NCBI RefSeq assembly: GCF_963676065.1
Contig: NZ_OY780933.1
Span: forward strand, 682,001-746,000
Origin: Maridesulfovibrio sp.
GTDB taxonomy: Bacteria > Desulfobacterota > Desulfovibrionia > Desulfovibrionales > Desulfovibrionaceae
DNA: 64,000 bases
Direction of reading: 5' to 3'
Shown: positions 62,213 through 64,000 of the stretch, piece after piece
Layout of the letters: every line of letters begins with the position of its first letter
Numbering within the stretch: the first letter of the stretch is position 1
Notes under the pieces: generated by a model
The model's database searches: none
The model's input: only the letters and a program-made list of their open reading frames with translations
What the model was told of the DNA's origin: nothing
Program-made: the position numbers and the translations under genes

Positions 62213-64000
62213 TCAGCCCAGCTCAGTCCTCTTGATCTTACCGCTGGAAGTCTTGGGTAATTCGTCTCTGAATTCCACACTGCGCACTATCACGATGGGT
62301 CCAAGCTCATTGCGGATATGCTCCTTTAATTCACGGTGAAGGTCATCGGACTCGACCACGCCATGATTCAAGGTCACATAACCTTTGACGACCTGTCCCT
62401 TGATCTTATCCGCAACTCCGACCACAACCGCTTCCGCAACATGCGGATGACGAGTCAACGCGCATTCAACCTCAGCTGTTCCGATGCGGTGTCCTGAAAT
62501 ATTTAGAACATCATCAGCGCGGCCCTGAATCCAGAAATACCCGTCTTCATCCTTGCGGGCCACATCCCCGGCGTAGAACATACCCGGCATGCGCTTCCAA
62601 TAATGGGCCATCACCTCTTCACGATCCCCGAGTACATCGCTGAACATGGCCGGCCATGGTTTTTTGATGACCAGATATCCGCCCTTGCCCTCAGGTACTG
62701 GATTACCTTCGGCATCGACCACATCGGCATCAATACCGGGTAGAGGACGGGTTACGGAGCCGGGCTTGAGTACGGAAACGGGCATAGGGCTGATCATGAT
62801 CATTCCGGTCTCGGTCTGCCACCACGTATCCAGAACCGGACACTGGCCCTTGCCGATATTCTCGTACATCCAAAGCCATGCTTCGGGATTGAAAGGCTCG
62901 CCCACCGCCCCGAGGATACGCAGTGAAGAAAGATCATGCTGGTCCGGATAACGGTGCCCGAAACGCATAAGCGTCCTGATCTGCGTTGGCGAGGTATAAA
63001 AAATGGTAACACCATATTTGGAAACAATATTCCAGAGACGGTCAGCCTGCGGGTAAAGGGAATGCCCCTCGTACATAACAGTAGTTGTCCCGGCCAGCAG
63101 CGGTCCGTAGACAAGATAGCTGTGCCCTGTAATCCAGCCGGGATCTGCGGAACACCAGAAAATATCTGTAGGCTTGAGATCAAAAACCCATTTAAAGGTC
63201 CGGTGAACCCCGACCATATATCCGCCATGGGAATGAACCAGCCCTTTGGGTTTACCGGTGGTTCCCGAAGTATGCAGAATAAAAAGGGGATCATCCGCGG
63301 CCATAATTTCAGCAGGAGCGTGTGGGCGTTCATGCCGTACAAGGTCTTCGTACCAGTAGTCACGGGCGGAATCCATATTCACGTCCACATTGGCCCGGTG
63401 GACCACAACCACAGACTCAAGGGCCTCCGCCGGATTATCCAGCAACGCACGGTCAACTTCTTCCTTGAGCCGGATAACCTGCCCGTTGCGATAAAAACCA
63501 TCTACCGTAACCACCACACGAGGGTTGATCTCACGGACCCGCTCCCGCAGCAAGCGGGCGGAAAACCCCGAAAAGACCAGAGAATGCACGGCCCCGATCC
63601 GGGCACAGGCCAGCATGGCTATGACAGTTTCCGGGAGCTGGGGCATATAAAGGACAACCCGGTCCCCTCTGCCTACTCCCAGTGCCTTGAGTCCGTTGGC
63701 TAAACGGTTTACGGCCCGGTAAAGCTCAAAATATGTGTATTGACGGGAATCCCCCGGTTCACCTTCCCAGATCAAAGCCAGCCGGTTCTTGTTGACGGTC
63801 TCGATATGGCGGTCAAGGGCGTTGTAGACAATGTTGCAGCGTGCCCCCTTGAACCAATGGTAATTGGGGGCATCGGAAATATCGCAGACCTGTTCCCATT
63901 TGGTGAACCAATCCAGCTCTTCAGCGGCTTCTTCCCAATAAGAACAGAGATCAACATCAGCCAGTTCCCGCGCGGCACGCAGGTCCTGCGGGTTAACCGT
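62213..64000 (-). CDS. acs: Acetyl-CoA synthetase (5' end beyond window)
   Basis: The reverse frame is open from 64000 to the TGA at 62213, 595 codons, so the N-terminal part lies outside the window. NYHWFKGARCNIVYNALDRH near the edge and LIWEGEPGDSRQYTYFELYR are typical of AMP-forming acetyl-CoA synthetase. The P-loop is HTSGTTGKPKGLVHSHGGYM. DTWWQTETGMI contains the tryptophan that limits the acyl pocket to acetate. The C-terminal lysine in LPKTSSGKIKRTELG is the acetylation/catalytic site. TTG 63775 is an internal leucine and not the start. The enzyme activates acetate to acetyl-CoA at the cost of ATP to AMP. Confidence 0.95.
   Translation of the reverse strand, partial: TVNPQDLRAARELADVDLCSYWEEAAEELDWFTKWEQVCDISDAPNYHWFKGARCNIVYNALDRHIETVNKNRLALIWEGEPGDSRQYTYFELYRAVNRLANGLKALGVGRGDRVVLYMPQLPETVIAMLACARIGAVHSLVFSGFSARLLRERVREINPRVVVTVDGFYRNGQVIRLKEEVDRALLDNPAEALESVVVVHRANVDVNMDSARDYWYEDLVRHERPHAPAEIMAADDPLFILHTSGTTGKPKGLVHSHGGYMVGVHRTFKWVFDLKPTDIFWCSADPGWITGHSYLVYGPLLAGTTTVMYEGHSLYPQADRLWNIVSKYGVTIFYTSPTQIRTLMRFGHRYPDQHDLSSLRILGAVGEPFNPEAWLWMYENIGKGQCPVLDTWWQTETGMIMISPMPVSVLKPGSVTRPLPGIDADVVDAEGNPVPEGKGGYLVIKKPWPAMFSDVLGDREEVMAHYWKRMPGMFYAGDVARKDEDGYFWIQGRADDVLNISGHRIGTAEVECALTRHPHVAEAVVVGVADKIKGQVVKGYVTLNHGVVESDDLHRELKEHIRNELGPIVIVRSVEFRDELPKTSSGKIKRTELG

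Noticed and set aside
1..64000. CRISPR array, insertion sequence or phage attachment site
   Set aside because: No regularly spaced direct repeats, transposase or integrase gene, or tRNA with a duplicated 3' end was seen anywhere in the window.

Overview
The window looks like chromosomal DNA of a marine sulfate-reducing deltaproteobacterium of the Desulfovibrio / Maridesulfovibrio type. This is an inference from gene content and style: a three-domain NifU next to NifS and cysteine synthesis genes, a DUF116 protein inside a def-fmt-rsmB cluster, butyrate kinase, XRE-cupin regulators paired with acyl-CoA ligases, a radical SAM protein of the COG0731 type, and intergenic elements built on GCCTCCGGCGGC / GCCGCCGGAGGC arms. 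Most of the window is ordinary core genome, gene-dense, with clear intrinsic terminators at operon ends. No tRNA, rRNA, CRISPR array or insertion sequence was seen.

Layout. 1-8.0 kb: UDP-galactopyranose mutase, then a reverse-strand run (HemW, a tandem universal stress protein, QueH, RNase G, a radical SAM protein), then forward TrmI. 8.0-10.3 kb: an AT-rich accessory islet with two back-to-back toxin-antitoxin modules, DarT1-like toxin/NADAR antitoxin and VbhA-like antitoxin/Fic. 10.4-12.6 kb: a small membrane protein, a TetR regulator and butyrate kinase. 12.9-16.9 kb: nifU-nifS-cysK-cysE, which makes cysteine and mobilises its sulfur into Fe-S clusters. 17-18.4 kb: an exported caspase-like protein and a DUF2628 membrane protein. 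18.5-25.5 kb: hisS-aspS-def-fmt-DUF116-rsmB, a translation cluster.

26.7-31.5 kb: two consecutive copies of an XRE-cupin regulator plus acyl-CoA ligase module. 31.8-34 kb: a TetR regulator with a strong dyad upstream, then DUF1007 and a NicO-type nickel/cobalt transporter. 34.2-40.6 kb: a 2136-residue hybrid sensor kinase with a degenerate Ser/Thr kinase domain, AAA ATPase, GAF, PAS, histidine kinase and receiver domains. 40.6-48.7 kb: a methyltransferase, RF3, a 3'-5' exonuclease, exported and membrane proteins, PanB and a lone CI-like repressor. 49-57.8 kb: a soluble histidine kinase, SerB, RlmN, an ArnT-like glycosyltransferase, a POTRA-plus-helical-repeat exported protein and a CII-like small regulator. 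58.3-62.1 kb: phoR-pit-DUF47 (phosphate). The window ends inside acetyl-CoA synthetase.

Most worth a second look: (i) the DarT1/NADAR plus VbhA/Fic islet; (ii) the dispersed intergenic element, two copies of which supply the Shine-Dalgarno sequence of cysK and def within one arm of an inverted repeat; (iii) the duplicated XRE-cupin/ligase modules; (iv) paired operator-like dyads upstream of nifU and between tetR and buk; (v) the pseudokinase-containing giant sensor; (vi) a CI-like repressor whose catalytic lysine position is arginine. All family assignments come from reading motifs; no database search was run.
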